DNA of 64,000 nucleotides from Sceloporus undulatus (lineage: Eukaryota > Chordata > Lepidosauria > Squamata > Phrynosomatidae). A program made the position numbers and the translations under genes. Below are positions 1-10,445 of the stretch, piece by piece. Position 1 is the stretch's first letter. Every line of letters starts with the position of its first letter. The stretch is from positions 118,052,016 through 118,116,015 of the forward strand of contig NC_056527.1 of NCBI RefSeq assembly GCF_019175285.1, given 5' to 3'. The notes below the pieces were generated by a model. That model searched no databases, had not been told where the DNA came from, and saw only the letters and a program-made list of their open reading frames with translations.

Positions 1-100
1 CAAACCTCCTCTGAGCAAATCTTGCCAAGGAAAACCCATGATACATTTGCCTTAGGGTCGCCATAAGTCGGAAACTACTTGACGGCACACAACGCACACA
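1..100 (+). mobile_element. Sauria-type SINE, 3' part
   Basis: Ends with the BovB-like tail (CGCCATAAGTCGGAAAC followed by a GGCACACAAC stretch) typical of squamate tRNA-derived SINEs. The tRNA-like head lies off the left edge. Confidence 0.85.
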
Positions 101-299
101 TGCACACACAACTCCAAGAATCCCCCAGCTGATGGAGAGACCTGAGGACACTTGATTGATGCTGAATGACAGGTAGTTGTAGGGTTGGCGAAGCCTTGGG
201 GGACCTCAGAGATCCTCCAGTCCAACTAGGTTGCCTTGCAAAACCAGCGCCGCAACTTCTGTCCATGTAGCCTTTGCTGATAAAACCTACAGCTTGGAG

Positions 300-402
300 A
301 GAAGTTGCTTTTTGAGGGGACTACATCTCCCAGACCCCCCCCCCTTAGGTTTGGCTCAGGATTCTGGGAATTGTCGTCTCCCTCAAAAAGCAACTTTTCC
401 CT
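300..402. repeat. Short palindromic element
   Basis: AAGTTGCTTTTTGAGGGGA at the left is the reverse complement of TCCCTCAAAAAGCAACTT at the right, with CTCCCAGA / TCTGGGA inside. It looks like a small inverted-repeat DNA element (MITE). No ORF. Confidence 0.6.
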
Positions 403-1000
403 TAGCTGTGTTGTAGACTTGTGCTGCAAGTAGACAGACCACAACCTCACAACCTGGTCATATTTTATGAGGCCTACAAAATGTGGGGAAGCCTTTGGGA
501 CTGGAACTTTCCAGATCCCAATGTTTCCTGCGTAAATCCCATGGGATATCTGTGGGGCTAGACTTTAAGAACATACCGGAGGAGCAGGCAAAAAAAGTTC
601 TCCTTCCATCCTGGGTCCATTGTTTGAGCCCACAACCCCAAAACAAAAACCCTTTTGTGCAATCCAAAGATATAGCAGTGTTGGTCTGGAGAAGCAGTAT
701 GTAGAGAGATCTTGTAGCACCTTTGAGACTCACTGAAGTTGTTGCACAACATGATCGTAGCGCTGCGATTTTGCTTTAACCGGCCTATTTGGAATTCCTG
801 GGATGTGTAGTTTGCAGAGGCACTAGACCTCTCTGGCTGGGAATCCCAATTGCCCTTCCCTCAATTGCAAATTGCAGGATTTAATCAGATGTTGCCAAGA
901 CAATTTTAAAAGTGGGGTCACAGTGCTATAACTGTGTAGTGAGAAAGGGCCTCTGGGAAAGAAAAGCTGTCCCCAAATTTATGGGTTTGGGGATTAAATT
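403..1000. other. Non-coding, poorly resolved
   Basis: No gene recognised. About 690-765 holds a piece of an interspersed repeat (GATCTTGTAGCACCTTTGAG) also seen near 41290 and, inverted, near 57030. The rest shows only short motifs such as GGGATGTGTAGTTTG shared with the local MITEs. Confidence 0.5.
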
Positions 1001-1104
1001 CAACTGGTGACTTGAAGGCACAAATGCCTAAATGCCCTAAAGACACTAGGTCTGACTTTGGAAACTAAGCAGGGTCAGCCCTGGAATACTCTGGTTTGCT
1101 ATAG

Positions 1105-1245
1105 ACTAGCCTCCAGCGCCTGGGATTCATTGGCAGTCCTTCTGGTCTTGGGGATGGTTCTTCTTCTTGGATTGCCACTCCCAGAATCCCCCAGCTGGCC
1201 GGGGGATTCTGGGAGTGACAGTCCAAAAAGGCACCTTTTATCATG
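1105..1245. repeat. Short palindromic element
   Basis: CACTCCCAGAATCCCCCAG is followed by its near reverse complement, flanked by a GGATTG/CAGTCC pair and CCAAAAAG. Related copies lie at 54237-54322 and 60578-60662. Confidence 0.6.
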
Positions 1246-1465
1246 CCCAAGGCCGCATTTTGTGCATATATGTGCTTGTTGGCTTATGGCAACCCCATTA
1301 AATTCCAGAGTTTTCTGATTCAAGGGATCTTCAGATATGGTTTTGCCAGTTCTTTCCTCTGAAATGGAGCCTGGAATTCCTTGGGGGTCTCCCATCCAGG
1401 TACTAACCAGGGCTGACCCTGCTTAGCTTCCAAGACAAGACAGGATCCGGTGCCTTTAGGGTATT
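1245..1465 (-). mobile_element. 5S-rRNA-derived SINE
   Basis: On the minus strand it carries the 5S-like segment AAGCAGGGTCAGCCCTGGTT and a GATGGGAGACC box, then a CAGAGGAAAGAACTGGCAAA body and a CATAAGCC BovB-like tail. This is the squamate 5S-headed SINE structure, not a functional 5S gene. Confidence 0.8.
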
Positions 1466-1870
1466 TATGCTCTCTGGATATACACTCATTTTTAATATAA
1501 ATAGACACTAGGACCGAAAAGAATTGATTTCTCCTCCTTTCCAATAGTTTTAATATACAGACACGGCTGAGTTTGGAGGAGGCTTGTTTAAGGGAACACA
1601 CTCACAGAGACACACACAAAGAGCAGCATCAAATAATGAAAAAAGACCATTTGGTACTTAACGTAATTGCCTCGAAATCTGATCCAGAGGACTGGATTTG
1701 GCTTTTGAAATGGCACGCCTCCAGACGAACTTTTCAAATAATAGTGATCATTGCAAATGCCAAAGATTTGCATTCACATTTGGGGGGAAAGGGCCTAAAT
1801 TTGGAGTGTGGTTTCCGTTGAGTGCATAGGGTCACTATGCTCCGTGGGGCTTCCATGTTCTAGGTTTTGG
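1466..1870. other. Non-coding stretch, nothing recognised
   Basis: No exon-like or repeat-like structure that I can name. A short CACACA-rich patch lies near 1605-1625. Confidence 0.4.
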
Positions 1871-1871
1871 A

Positions 1872-2095
1872 TTCAACAACTGCCCTAACTACTTCTGCCT
1901 TGTAATTTTAATAACTGTATTAGTAGTTGCTTAAGTCATTAATTGTATTTTATTGTGGATGGGAGGGTTAGGGAGGGTTTGGGATACAATAGCAACAAAT
2001 GATTATTGTATTTTAGAGACGTTTCTCATGTTAGCTGCTTTGATCTTCTAGAGAAGCAGGATACAAATAAATTTATCATTATTATTGTTATTATT
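1872..2095 (+). repeat. LINE-like 3' segment
   Basis: Shares an extended stretch (GGAGGGTTAGGGAGGGTTTG, TACAATAGCAA, ending in AGAAGCAGGATACAAATAAA and an ATT-rich tail) with the opposite-strand copy at 33375-33600. The ending is typical of a non-LTR retroelement 3' end. Confidence 0.55.
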
Positions 2096-2119
2096 ATTGC
2101 CTTCAAGTGGGTGCCCAAG

Positions 2120-2545
2120 ATGCTGAACTCTTTTGGTGGGGATATAGAAATCCCAGAGGTGCAAGTGGGGTTCAGGAAAGGAAGAGGCACTAGGGGCCAC
2201 ATTGCAAACATACATGGATAATGGAGCACACCAGCTAATTCCAGAAGGAAATCGGCATGTGCTTCATAGACTATAGCAAAGCCTTTGACTGCATAGATCA
2301 CAAAAAGCTATGGAATGCTCTTAAAGACACGACAATGCCGATAGCTCTGATTCTCCTGATCAGGAATCTGTACTTAGGACAAGAGGCCACTGTTAAAACA
2401 GAATATGGAGAAGCTGGTTCCCAATTGGCAAAGGGGTCAGGCAAGGCTGCATAGTATCTCCCTACTTGTTTGTAGAAAATATCATACAAAGAGCATGTTT
2501 AGACTCAGAAGAAGGAGGAGGAAGGAATATCAACAATCTTAGGTA
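2120..2545 (+). mobile_element. BovB/RTE LINE fragment (reverse transcriptase)
   Basis: Translates to VQVGFRKGRGT, then FIDYSKAFDCIDHKKLWNAL, then LYLGQEATVKTEYGEAGSQL, the fingers/palm part of an RTE-clade reverse transcriptase, ending in the NINNLRY region. Reading frame is interrupted and both ends are missing. Other pieces of the same family lie at 42720-43125 and 44400-45235. Confidence 0.85.
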
Positions 2546-2693
2546 TGTGGACAGAAAGCTGGATAGATAGATAATAGATAAAAGTAAGATACATTTGAGA
2601 GAGACAGACAGATAATAGATAATATACAGATGGAAAGACAGATTAGAAAGAAAGAAAGGTGACATAGATGGATGACTATGTCAATAAACAGCC

Positions 2694-2729
<36 letters not shown>

Positions 2730-3025
2730 GATTCGATGATTCTCTAGATAGATAGAAAGATAATAGATAGACTGACAGATAATAGTGAGAAATATAGGAA
2801 AGATAAATGGAAATAGAGATTAGAGAGAAATAGAAATAGATAAAAGATAACAGATGAGAGATATAGGACAACTAGATGGAAAGACAGGAAAGAAGAAAAC
2901 ATGACATGAATGAGTATGTGGATGGATAGATAGATAGATAGAGAGATAGATAGAGAGATAGTAGGTGAAAAATATAGGATATCTAGATGGAAAGAAAGAC
3001 ATTAGAAATAGGGAGAGAGGAAGAA

Positions 3026-3070
<45 letters not shown>

Positions 3071-3190
3071 ATAGAATAGATAGATTAGAGTTATGGAATA
3101 ACTAGATAGAAAGACAGATTAGAAAGAAAGAAAAGAGGATGGAAGGAAGGAAGGTGACCTAGATTAATGAGTATGTCAATAGATAGACAG
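2546..3190. repeat. GATA/GAAA-rich microsatellite tract
   Basis: About 640 bp of imperfect GATA repeats with GAAA interruptions; uninterrupted GATA runs near 2694-2728 and 3028-3068. It begins directly at the broken end of the BovB fragment. Reading frames here are low-complexity artefacts. Confidence 0.9.
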
Positions 3191-3720
3191 ATGGGAGTGG
3201 GCCAAGAGGCAGAGCCAGTCGCCACCCATCCTGTGCCCACCCCTGCCACCATTGCCCATCTCCATTCCTGGCCTCAGTGGTCAAGGGCCCCAGCTGCCCA
3301 TCTGCCCCTGTTGCTGTGGACGAGGTGTTCCTCCTCCCGGGAGGCATCTGTGCTGCCTTGCACCAACAAGACAGAGGCCACCTCAGGGTCAGCATCGACT
3401 GGGCCTCTGCCCATCCATATTTATGACCAGCCGGCCGTGGCTGCGGCTGCGGCTGCTGCTGTGGGTGGCCAAGGGCTGACCGACTGACTGACTGACTGGG
3501 GCTGAGGCCTTGGTCTTGGCTGGAAGATCAATGGGGCTGGCAGGGCACAGGAGGAACCAGACCTGCCCCCCACAATGAACAGAAGGACCCCACAGAAGCC
3601 ACAGCCCAAAGCAGGGAGCCCCGCTCAGCCAGAAAGGAACCCCCGAAATCACATTTCAGGGGGACCAGGCCCACAGGGGTTATCCTCTGGCCCACAGCTT
3701 TGCATTTTCCCTTCTTGACT
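3191..3720. other. Unique GC-rich island, no gene recognised
   Basis: Non-repetitive GC-rich DNA containing a run of GCNGCN triplets near 3440 and (CTGA)n near 3480-3498. An open frame exists but resembles no family I know. By synteny it could be untranslated sequence of an upstream gene such as NLGN2; this is speculation. Confidence 0.3.
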
Positions 3721-3825
3721 CTTTCCTCTGCTATTTGAGATGTGGGACTGTTAGGGGGACAGGAAAATCAGAGATGTTTCCAGCTATTTGAATGCATTTT
3801 TAAATGGTTTGAATCCCACAACTAA

Positions 3826-3829
3826 TTTA

Positions 3830-3874
<45 letters not shown>

Positions 3875-3892
3875 TTTTTATTATTTATATCC

Positions 3893-3932
<40 letters not shown>

Positions 3933-3945
3933 GGTATAGGGACTC
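3826..3945. repeat. (AAT)n and (CT)n joined by a retroelement 3' end
   Basis: An AAT run, then TTTATATCCCGCCTC, then about 17 CT units. The TTTATATCCCGCC motif recurs as the 3' end of a short retroelement in several places (for example 63393-63590). Confidence 0.8.
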
Positions 3946-4033
3946 AAGGCAGCTAAATGCATTTTAAATATCACTTCCACCTGTTTTTACTGATAACTTT
4001 CTATGTATTTTAATCTGAAATGTACAGTCTACA

Positions 4034-4243
4034 TGTTGGCCCTCCGTTTCTGCAGGGGATCCATTCCGGACCCCCACCCCCATGAAAACGGAGGCTTGCA
4101 CTTATTCAAGCCCCACAGGCTTGAATGGGGTGTGCCCCCATGCGCACATCCTGTGCGCTCACCCCATTGCAAATAGTGGAGGTTGCCCCCCGCGTATATT
4201 CAAGGGCGCAGATCTCAGATCCATGCATTAGGAGGAGGGACTG
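4034..4243. mobile_element. Mariner/Tigger-like MITE
   Basis: Begins TTGGCCCTCCGTTTCTGCAG and ends GGGACTG followed by TA. The GGCCCTCC terminus and TA target site are those of Tc1/mariner (pogo/Tigger-type) non-autonomous elements. No transposase. Confidence 0.6.
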
Positions 4244-4333
4244 TATTTATTGATGTCTTGATGTCAATGGGTTTTACAAAGTCCCAGACAAAGAGGTCTC
4301 TGCCCCCAAGAGGCTTAGAAATTCTACGGAGGG

Positions 4334-4393
4334 AAGGGAAGAAGGAAGGAAGGAAGGAAGGAAGGAAGGAAGGAAGGAAGGAAGGAAGGAAGG
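4334..4393. repeat. (GGAA)n microsatellite
   Basis: About 14 near-perfect GAAG/GGAA units. Confidence 0.95.
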
Positions 4394-4613
4394 GTGTAGA
4401 TAGCCTGGTGTTTTAACCCGTTCCACAGCCCCATGGATATGGTTGTCGGTCTGTTTCTGGCCACAGTTCAAAGCAATAGTGTTGACCTTTCAAACCCTAC
4501 ACAGCTCAGATCCAGGTTATTTGAAGGAGCATATCTTCCCATAGGAGCCAGTCCAAGAGCTTCAAATCTGCAAAGCAGGCGCTCTCTCTCTCCACATTAC
4601 AGCACCACACTCT

Positions 4614-4795
4614 TATAGTGCTGCTATTCCACTTTTATGGCTCTGGCTGCCTCCTGTTGCATTCTGGGGTTTGTAGTTCAGTGAGGCCTAAGAGCGCTCT
4701 GAGGATTACAAATGCTTTTTGTTAAATTGCAGATCCCAGAATGCAACAGGAGCAGCCAGAGCAGTTAAAGTGGAATATCAGCGCTATAAGAGTCG
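4614..4795. mobile_element. Palindromic MITE
   Basis: Long terminal inverted repeats: the left arm TATAGTGCTGCTATTCCACT and CTGTTGCATTCTGGG are mirrored by CCCAGAATGCAACAG and AGTGGAATATCAGCGCTATA at the right. Related in its core to the ACTACAnnTCCCAG-bearing MITEs of this window. Confidence 0.7.
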
Positions 4796-5150
4796 TGCGG
4801 TCATCCAGCTGCTCTCACCACTTTCAGAAGCACGTTTCTTGGTGGGAAGAGGGCCTTTTTAGTGGCTGCTCCCACACTTTGCAACTCCTTCCCTAGGAAA
4901 GCCTTGAGGGCTCCTTCTTCGCTTTGCTTTCAGCAGCATTTTAAGACCTTCCTTTTCCAGCAAGTCTTTGGAAACTGATTTGAACAGGAAGAGTTTGAAA
5001 TCTGCATTTTAAAGTAAGATTTCAGTAGTTTTAACTGTGATGCTATTTGATATTGCTTTAATTTTACTAGTGCATGTGTTTAACTGTATGTGTCTCATTA
5101 TATTTTCTGCCTTTTGCAGCAAAAGAGGTTGTATTATAAGCTTTCTAGAC
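4796..5150 (+). repeat. Non-LTR retroelement 3' segment
   Basis: GAGGGCCTTTTTAGTGGCTG, CAACTCCTTCCCTAGG and a T-rich 3' region resemble the 3' end of a LINE that is widespread in reptiles. Family not settled. Confidence 0.45.
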
Positions 5151-5184
5151 TTAGGTCTACTTCACTGGATGCATTTAATAGACC

Positions 5185-5407
5185 AAGGCTGCATCCGCAC
5201 TGCGGAAATAATCCAGGTTGACACTGCTTTAACTGCCATGGCTCAGTGCAATGAAATCCTGGGGATTTGTAGTTTTGACACCAGAGCTCTCTGACAGAGA
5301 GAGCCAAATACCTCCCAAAACTACATATCCCAGAATCCCATAGCATTGAGCCGTGGCAGTTAAAGCGGTGTTAAGTTGCATGAATTCTGCAGTGTAGATG
5401 CAGCCTC
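5185..5407. mobile_element. Palindromic MITE (GGCTGCATCCGCACTG family)
   Basis: Terminal GGCTGCATCCGCACTG is matched by AGTGTAGATGCAGCC; inside lie TTTAACTGCCATGGCTCAG and its complement, and GGGATTTGTAGTTTTG paired with AACTACATATCCCAG. This is the most frequent MITE of the window; superfamily not determined. Confidence 0.8.
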
Positions 5408-5632
5408 GGAGTGCATCTATCCTGTAGAAACAATGCAGGTTTGACACCCTTTTAACCGCCTTGGCTTCATCTTACAGAATCTTGGGATTTGTAGTTTTTG
5501 TGAGGCACCAGTTATTCTTTGACAGAGAAAGCCAAAGACCTTGCAAAACTACAAATCTCAAGATCCCTTCGTATGGAGCTAAAGTGGTGTCAAACTGCAT
5601 TATTTCTACAAATGCAACCTGCGAGAGAAGGA
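5408..5632. mobile_element. Palindromic MITE, adjacent second copy
   Basis: Same family as the preceding element and directly abutting it: GTGCATCTATCCTGTAGAAA at the left, TTATTTCTACAAATGCAACC at the right, and the GGATTTGTAGTTTT core. Confidence 0.75.
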
Positions 5633-5645
5633 GGATAGAAATAAA

Positions 5646-5701
5646 AGGATGGATGGATGGATGGATGGATGGATGGATGGATGGATGGATGGATGGATGG
5701 A
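5646..5701. repeat. (ATGG)n microsatellite
   Basis: About 14 GGAT/ATGG units; frames through it read as WMDG or HPSI repeats and are not genes. Confidence 0.95.
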
Positions 5702-5856
5702 AGTGGGCATTCTTCTCTGTTTTTTTGGCATTTCGGATTCTCCATGTAAGGTGCCAGAGGCTGAAAGGCCAAATATTGGACACCTTGGAGTAAGCCTGAA
5801 TTTATCTTTCCCTTCTTTCCTCATGATCATAAATAAATGAGATGGAACAACCCAAG

Positions 5857-5892
<36 letters not shown>

Positions 5893-6580
5893 ACACTCCA
5901 CTGAAAAGCTTGCAAACTGCAAGGCTTTGCAGTACAGGATCTGGATTGATTTTCTGCTCGTCAAAATTGCAACTCAGCACCTCCAGATCTGGGTTGCATC
6001 TTGGTTGTCAGAACCAGTTTCGCTGAAGATGTCATGCAAAGCCAGTTCCAGCTCAGCAGCGCCTTCTCCGGATCCAAGCTGCTCATCAACCAGAAAGGTG
6101 GGCAAAGAGAAGCAAGAAGAGCTGGCCCAGGGGCCCATTTCTGGTACTTGGAAACCTTGGAGGAGGAGGGTGCATAGATCGCCACTGAATGCAAAAACAA
6201 GACAGAAGGTAGCCAGTTGTCCACTTCTGGTCCTGGGAAAAAATATGAGCATTTTATTTAAATGTTAAACAGAGCCTGGGGCATGTGGCCTATTTAGAAG
6301 GTGACTTGTCAATCCTGGAGGTTTCTAGGAGAAGCTATTCAGCCTTTTGAAGCCAGAGAAAGGAGGTGTGTGGAGTCTGGAGGGGTTGAGGAATGCCAAA
6401 CACACACACACAAACCCCCCAAAGCACAGCCTTGAGGGATGACATTTGGCTCACCCTTCCATTGCATTGAACCCTGCAATGCACTCTGTTCCCTGAAACC
6501 TACACATAAACACCCTCAATGGGCCACCGTTTGCTCAGGCCTCCATTATTTAAATGCTCCACCACTATCTACAGTATGTA
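5702..6580. other. Mostly unique non-coding DNA with (GT)n
   Basis: Contains a (GT)n run at about 5862-5890. The remainder shows no recognised repeat or exon. Confidence 0.4.
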
Positions 6581-7300
6581 AATTGGCCTCGTGGTTTGAG
6601 CATTGGACTACAACTCTGGCGAGAAGGGTTCAATTCCGGGAGGGAATGGTCTTTGGTGGGCCACATGCGGCCTGCACCTGCCGCACCTGACAACAGCGCA
6701 AGGATTTCTCCACTTTTCTCTCTCCCTAAATGCCCCCAGCCTCCTTCTCCTCCTCCTCCTTTCTTGCGTTTCTTGCATCCGATAATAACTTCTCCTTCAT
6801 CTTCGCCTTCTCCGGCTCTCTGCCTGCTGCCCCACTTCTTTGCTTGGCCTGGAGGCTCCAGCAATGTACACACAGTGCGCTGCCCATGCGCAGGAGTGTG
6901 CCTAATTAGCAGCTGCTTCTCACATCCAGGGTGCTGCCTGGCCCCCATCTGCACAGCTCATCCCTCCTTCTTCCCCTCCAGCCCCGGATCAGCCAGGCCT
7001 TCAGCCTCCCTCCTCCTCCTCCTCTTCCTACCCTTCACACTTTCTCAGGCTGCCACTTGCTCATAGGCCCTGCAGTCCCTATTTAGACAAGATGAAAACC
7101 CACATCAGCAGACTCAGGAATGAGAAAACGCAGGCAGCGGGGAGGAGGGACGCACCATTCTCTGCTGCTGGATGGGGCCACCAAGAGGCCCTATAGACCC
7201 TATAGACTCTCATGCAATCCTAGAATCCTAAAAGAGACCCCCCAATCCCCTGGGCCCATTCCAATGTGTCAATCACAGAATCATAGAATTTGAGCCTTCT
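6581..7300. other. SINE head fragment and unrecognised pyrimidine-rich DNA
   Basis: About 6581-6645 (CTCGTGGTTTGAGCATTGGAC, GGTTCAATTCC) is a tRNA-like A/B-box head of a Sauria-type SINE. From 6700 to 7250 the DNA is CT-rich and unique; open frames are low-complexity. A CR1-tail motif (ACAGAATCATAGAATTTGAG) lies near 7266-7285. Confidence 0.45.
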
Positions 7301-7324
7301 CAGTCTGATGATGCCCAGAATTCA

Positions 7325-7620
7325 GACAATCACAGGCCCCATTCCTACTTACAAATAAATTAGTGTACGATCCAAATCAATGGATCGGTTCAACATCAGA
7401 GTGTGGTTCACACTACATTTGCCCCAATCGCATTTTCTTGCTGCAAAATAAAATAAAATAACCCACTTGTGGTTCACATTCACAAATGAATTGATTTAAA
7501 ATGGACCTGTTCCAGCCGGCCAAAGGGCAAATTTAAATCGATTCAGGTCTGCATCTGGTTCACACTTGTGCGGAATTGATTTATCCAAAATGACTTGGGG
7601 GGAAAAAACCAGCATCAAAA
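7325..7620. mobile_element. TIR element, partial (family of 61522-61935)
   Basis: Carries GGTTCACACTACATTTGCCCC, AAAATGGACCTGTTCCAGCC and GTTCACACTTGTGCGGAATT in inverse order to the full copy at 61522-61935. One end is missing. Confidence 0.65.
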
Positions 7621-7639
7621 AGACGCAAGGTAAATGGGT

Positions 7640-7990
7640 CTAGCTGAGCAGCCCTTACTCTCAGGAAGTTCCTCCTAATGTTGAGCTGGAATCTCTGTTC
7701 TTTAGCTTGCATCTCTTGAGACTCTGTGTCCTATTCTCTGGAGCAGCAGCAAACAAGCTTCTTCCCTCCTCAATGTGACACCCCTTCAAATACTTAAACA
7801 GGGCTATCATATCACCTCTTGACCTTCTCTTCTCCAGGCTAAACATCCCCAGCTCCCTAAGTCTCTCCTCATAGGGCTTCATGGTTTCCAGACCCTTCAC
7901 CATTTTGGTTGCCTTCCTCCAATTTGTCCACATCCTTTTTTGAATTGTGGTGCCCAGAACAGGTTCCAAAGCAGAATAAGGTGGCACTCT
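7640..7990 (-). mobile_element. CR1 LINE 3' fragment
   Basis: Minus-strand translation gives [20 protein letters not shown] and [11 protein letters not shown], the C-terminal end of CR1 ORF2, continuing into the usual 3' region. 5' truncated. Confidence 0.85.
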
Positions 7991-8522
7991 TATGGGCTTT
8001 CACTATTCCTGGACTGCAGCTCCCACTCATCCAATGGTGTAGATCCAATAGTGAGGGACGATGGGAGTTGCAATCCAGCATTCATGCCAAGGACCACAGA
8101 CAGGCTATCCCTGGCTTTGGCACTTGCAGATGCCCCTCTCCCTTTGCTCAGAGTGGCATATAATGAACAGGAGAAAAGCCAGGGTCCTCTTGGGTCCTAT
8201 TTATGGGGAGAAGAGTTGTCCACGGAAAGGAACAGGGGGTCAGGAAAAGAAATGAAGCCTATCAGTTAGAGCAGGGTGATTTGGGGCACCAAGGCCTCTT
8301 GGTTATAGCATGGCTAATGGTGCTGGATCTCATGGGTCACAGCGGGGCCAGGGATTTTGTCATGCACCGATGATGCTCTGGGATGTGGGCCATTCGTTGT
8401 GTTTCCTAACTTCCTGGTGCCATCTGGTGACAAAATCATGCTTTTGCAACCAGAATTCCACAATGCTACAATCTCCCATCTATAGGAAACATCTTAGCCC
8501 TGTTGTTGGCCATATGTCAAAG

Positions 8523-8690
8523 TAAAATGGAGACTGCATCCACACTGGAGAAATAACCAGTTTGGCACTGCTTTAACTTCTTATGGCTCAAGGCTATGGA
8601 ATTCTGGGAGTTGGAGTTTGTTGTGGGGTTCAGAGGAAGGAAGGAAGGAAGGAAGGAAGGAAGGAAGGAAGGAAGGAAGGAAGGAAGGGA
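8523..8690. repeat. Half of a palindromic MITE plus (GGAA)n
   Basis: GACTGCATCCACACTGGAGA through GAATTCTGGGAGTTGGAGTTT is the left half of the ggctgcatcc family; it runs into about 14 GGAA units at 8634-8690. Confidence 0.75.
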
Positions 8691-8699
8691 ACGAAAGAT

Positions 8700-9014
8700 T
8701 TTTGCAGGAGAAGGCTTGTGTGGTGACCCGCCTTGAGCGAGTCTTTTTCTTGGGGGAAGGCGGGATGTAGGCCTGGCTTTTTCCAAAGGACTCAAGAGGC
8801 AGCAGGGGCTCCGATCCCTCTCAGATGCCCCCTGCGCCCCTCCCCCCCCGTGGCCCTAGCGCCGCCGGGTCACAATCCCGCATCACAAACCCGCCTCTCT
8901 GGGTCCTTCCCTGGCTGGCTGCCCGGCTGGCTGGCTGGCTAGCTGCTTCCCCGTGTGGCCCCAGAGCCCTTGGCCCCGACCACCGGGCGGAGGGAGGGAG
9001 AGGGGGCAGATGCC
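8700..9014 (+). promoter_or_regulatory. SPEM1: Probable SPEM1 promoter and 5' leader
   Basis: CpG-rich, non-repetitive DNA directly upstream of the SPEM1 start codon, with GC-rich stretches and a GGCTGGCT run near 8908-8940. No TATA box is visible close to the ATG. The transcription start cannot be placed from sequence alone. An extra ATG at 9010 overlaps the chosen start out of frame. Confidence 0.45.
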
Positions 9015-9146
9015 ATGGGCCCCCTGCCCAGCCAGCCCTGCCTGGCCCTGGAGGAGGAGGGCTGCTGCCTGGAGCTGCACGAGACCCTCCTGGTGCTAGT
9101 GGTCCTCGTCCTGGTGGTCCAGCTGGGACTCAGGCTGGCCTCGCTG
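9015..9146 (+). CDS. SPEM1: SPEM1 coding exon 1 (spermatid maturation protein 1)
   Basis: Encodes residues 1-44. The start gccATGG has a good context and is followed by a short acidic head (LEEEG) and a hydrophobic stretch, LLVLVVLVLVVQLGLRLASL, which is a single membrane-spanning helix as in mammalian SPEM1. The exon ends at a phase-0 GTGAGG donor, matching the place where human SPEM1 breaks inside its membrane segment. In mouse, SPEM1 is a spermatid-specific protein needed for removal of cytoplasm from the sperm head and neck and binds ubiquilin. The first exon is far less conserved than the last; its assignment rests on the helix, the splice phase and the fit with exons 2 and 3. The next exon is 2.9 kb downstream. 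Confidence 0.72.
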
Positions 9147-9214
9147 GTGAGGAAGGAAGGGGCCCGGGGGCAGCTGGGTCCGCTCTGGGCCCCGAAGGGA
9201 GGGAAGCCCAGGCT

Positions 9215-9390
9215 GCATCCCTATGGCAGACACTGGCCCCACTTGACCTGCCATGGCTCAAGGCTATGAGATTCTGGGAGCTCTGGGGGCCCAATCCAAC
9301 TGCACGTCCCAGAATCCCATAGCCTTCAGTCATGGCAGGTCAAGGGGAGCCAGGCTGCCTGGTGTCTGCCATATCGATGCAGCCTGTTTC
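9215..9390. mobile_element. Palindromic MITE in SPEM1 intron 1
   Basis: GACACTGGCCCC, CTGCCATGGCTCAAGGCTAT and GATTCTGGGAG are mirrored by CCCAGAATCCCATAGCC and ATCGATGCAGCC. It begins only about 70 bp after the exon 1 donor. Confidence 0.65.
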
Positions 9391-9489
9391 AGCACCTTGG
9401 AGAGCTGCCCTCTTTGCAAGGATGCTGGAGGAGCCCCTCTGGGTTCTAGCCGGAACTCCAGGCAGCTGGCCCTAGTCTTATAGCAGGCT

Positions 9490-10445
9490 CAGCCCCTTGA
9501 GGAGAGGATCTCAGGATTGGAGGGGGCACCCAAGGACCACCCAGTCCAACCCCCTTCTGCCCTGCAGGAATACCCAGCCCAAGCCCTCCCTGGGACAGAT
9601 GGCCATCCAGAGACTCCAAAGAAGGAGTAAGGCATCCTAGAGTTCGACGGGACCCCAAGTGTCATCCAGCCCAGACCCAATCTGCAAAGCAAGAATACAG
9701 CCTCCAAGTCCTCCTGGGACAGATGGCCATCTCCCTGGGAGCAATGGTCATTCAGCCTCCGTTACAAAGCCTCCAAAGAAGGATCATGAAATCATAGAGT
9801 TGGAAGGGACCCCAAAGGTCCTCCATTCCAACCCCCTTCTACCCTGCAGGAATGCCCAGTCCAAGCCCTCCCTGGGACAGATGGCCATCCAGCCTCTGCT
9901 TAAAAACCTCCAAAAAAGGAGGCTCCACCAGACTCCAAGGCAGTGTCTTCTACCATCAAAGCTCTTGCCATCAGGGAGTTCCTCCTGATGTTGAGGTGGA
10001 ATCTCTTTTCCATTGTTCCAGGTCCTTTTCTCTGGAGCAGCAGAAAACAAGCTTGCTCCATCCTCAGTATGATATCCCTTCAAATATTTAAACAGGGCTA
10101 TTCTATCACCCCTTAATATTCTCTTCCACTTACTTCTGCTAGGTCAGGATGACATCTGACTAGAATCATAGAATCCTAGATTTTGAAGGGACTCCAAGGG
10201 TCATCGGGTCGAACCGCCTTCTGCCATTTAGGAAGATACCCTCCAAGCCCTCTTTGTGACCGATGGCCATCCAGCCTCCATTTACAAACCCCCAAAGAAG
10301 GATAATAGAATTCAAGATTTCAAAGGGACCCCAAAAGTCATCCTTCTGCCATGCAGGACTACCCAATCCAACCCTTCCCTGTGACCAATGGCCATCCTGC
10401 CTCTGTTTCAAGCCCACCAAATAAGGAGACTCTCTCATAGAGAGT
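9490..10445 (-). mobile_element. Cluster of CR1 3' ends
   Basis: Several partial CR1 tails in succession, each with the minus-strand signature GGCCATCTGTCCCAGGGAGG, GGAGGCTTTTTAAG-like and CATAGATTC-type termini (for example 9785-10135 with the SLEKR-coding end lost). Probably repeated insertion or local duplication of 5'-truncated copies. Confidence 0.75.

Noticed and set aside
2539-3002. Frames rich in SIYLSIYL
   Set aside because: Translation of GATA repeats.
3167-3487. 106-codon open frame with an alanine run
   Set aside because: Starts in a microsatellite, GC-rich composition explains the open frame, no known domain and no homologous landmark for the expected upstream gene.
5606-5980. 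Frames with HPSI, WMDG and TH repeats
   Set aside because: They are translations of (ATGG)n and (GT)n microsatellites.
6554-7066. 170-codon Pro/Ser/Leu-rich open frame
   Set aside because: Begins inside a SINE head and runs through CT-rich DNA; no domain or splice support. A cryptic exon cannot be fully excluded.
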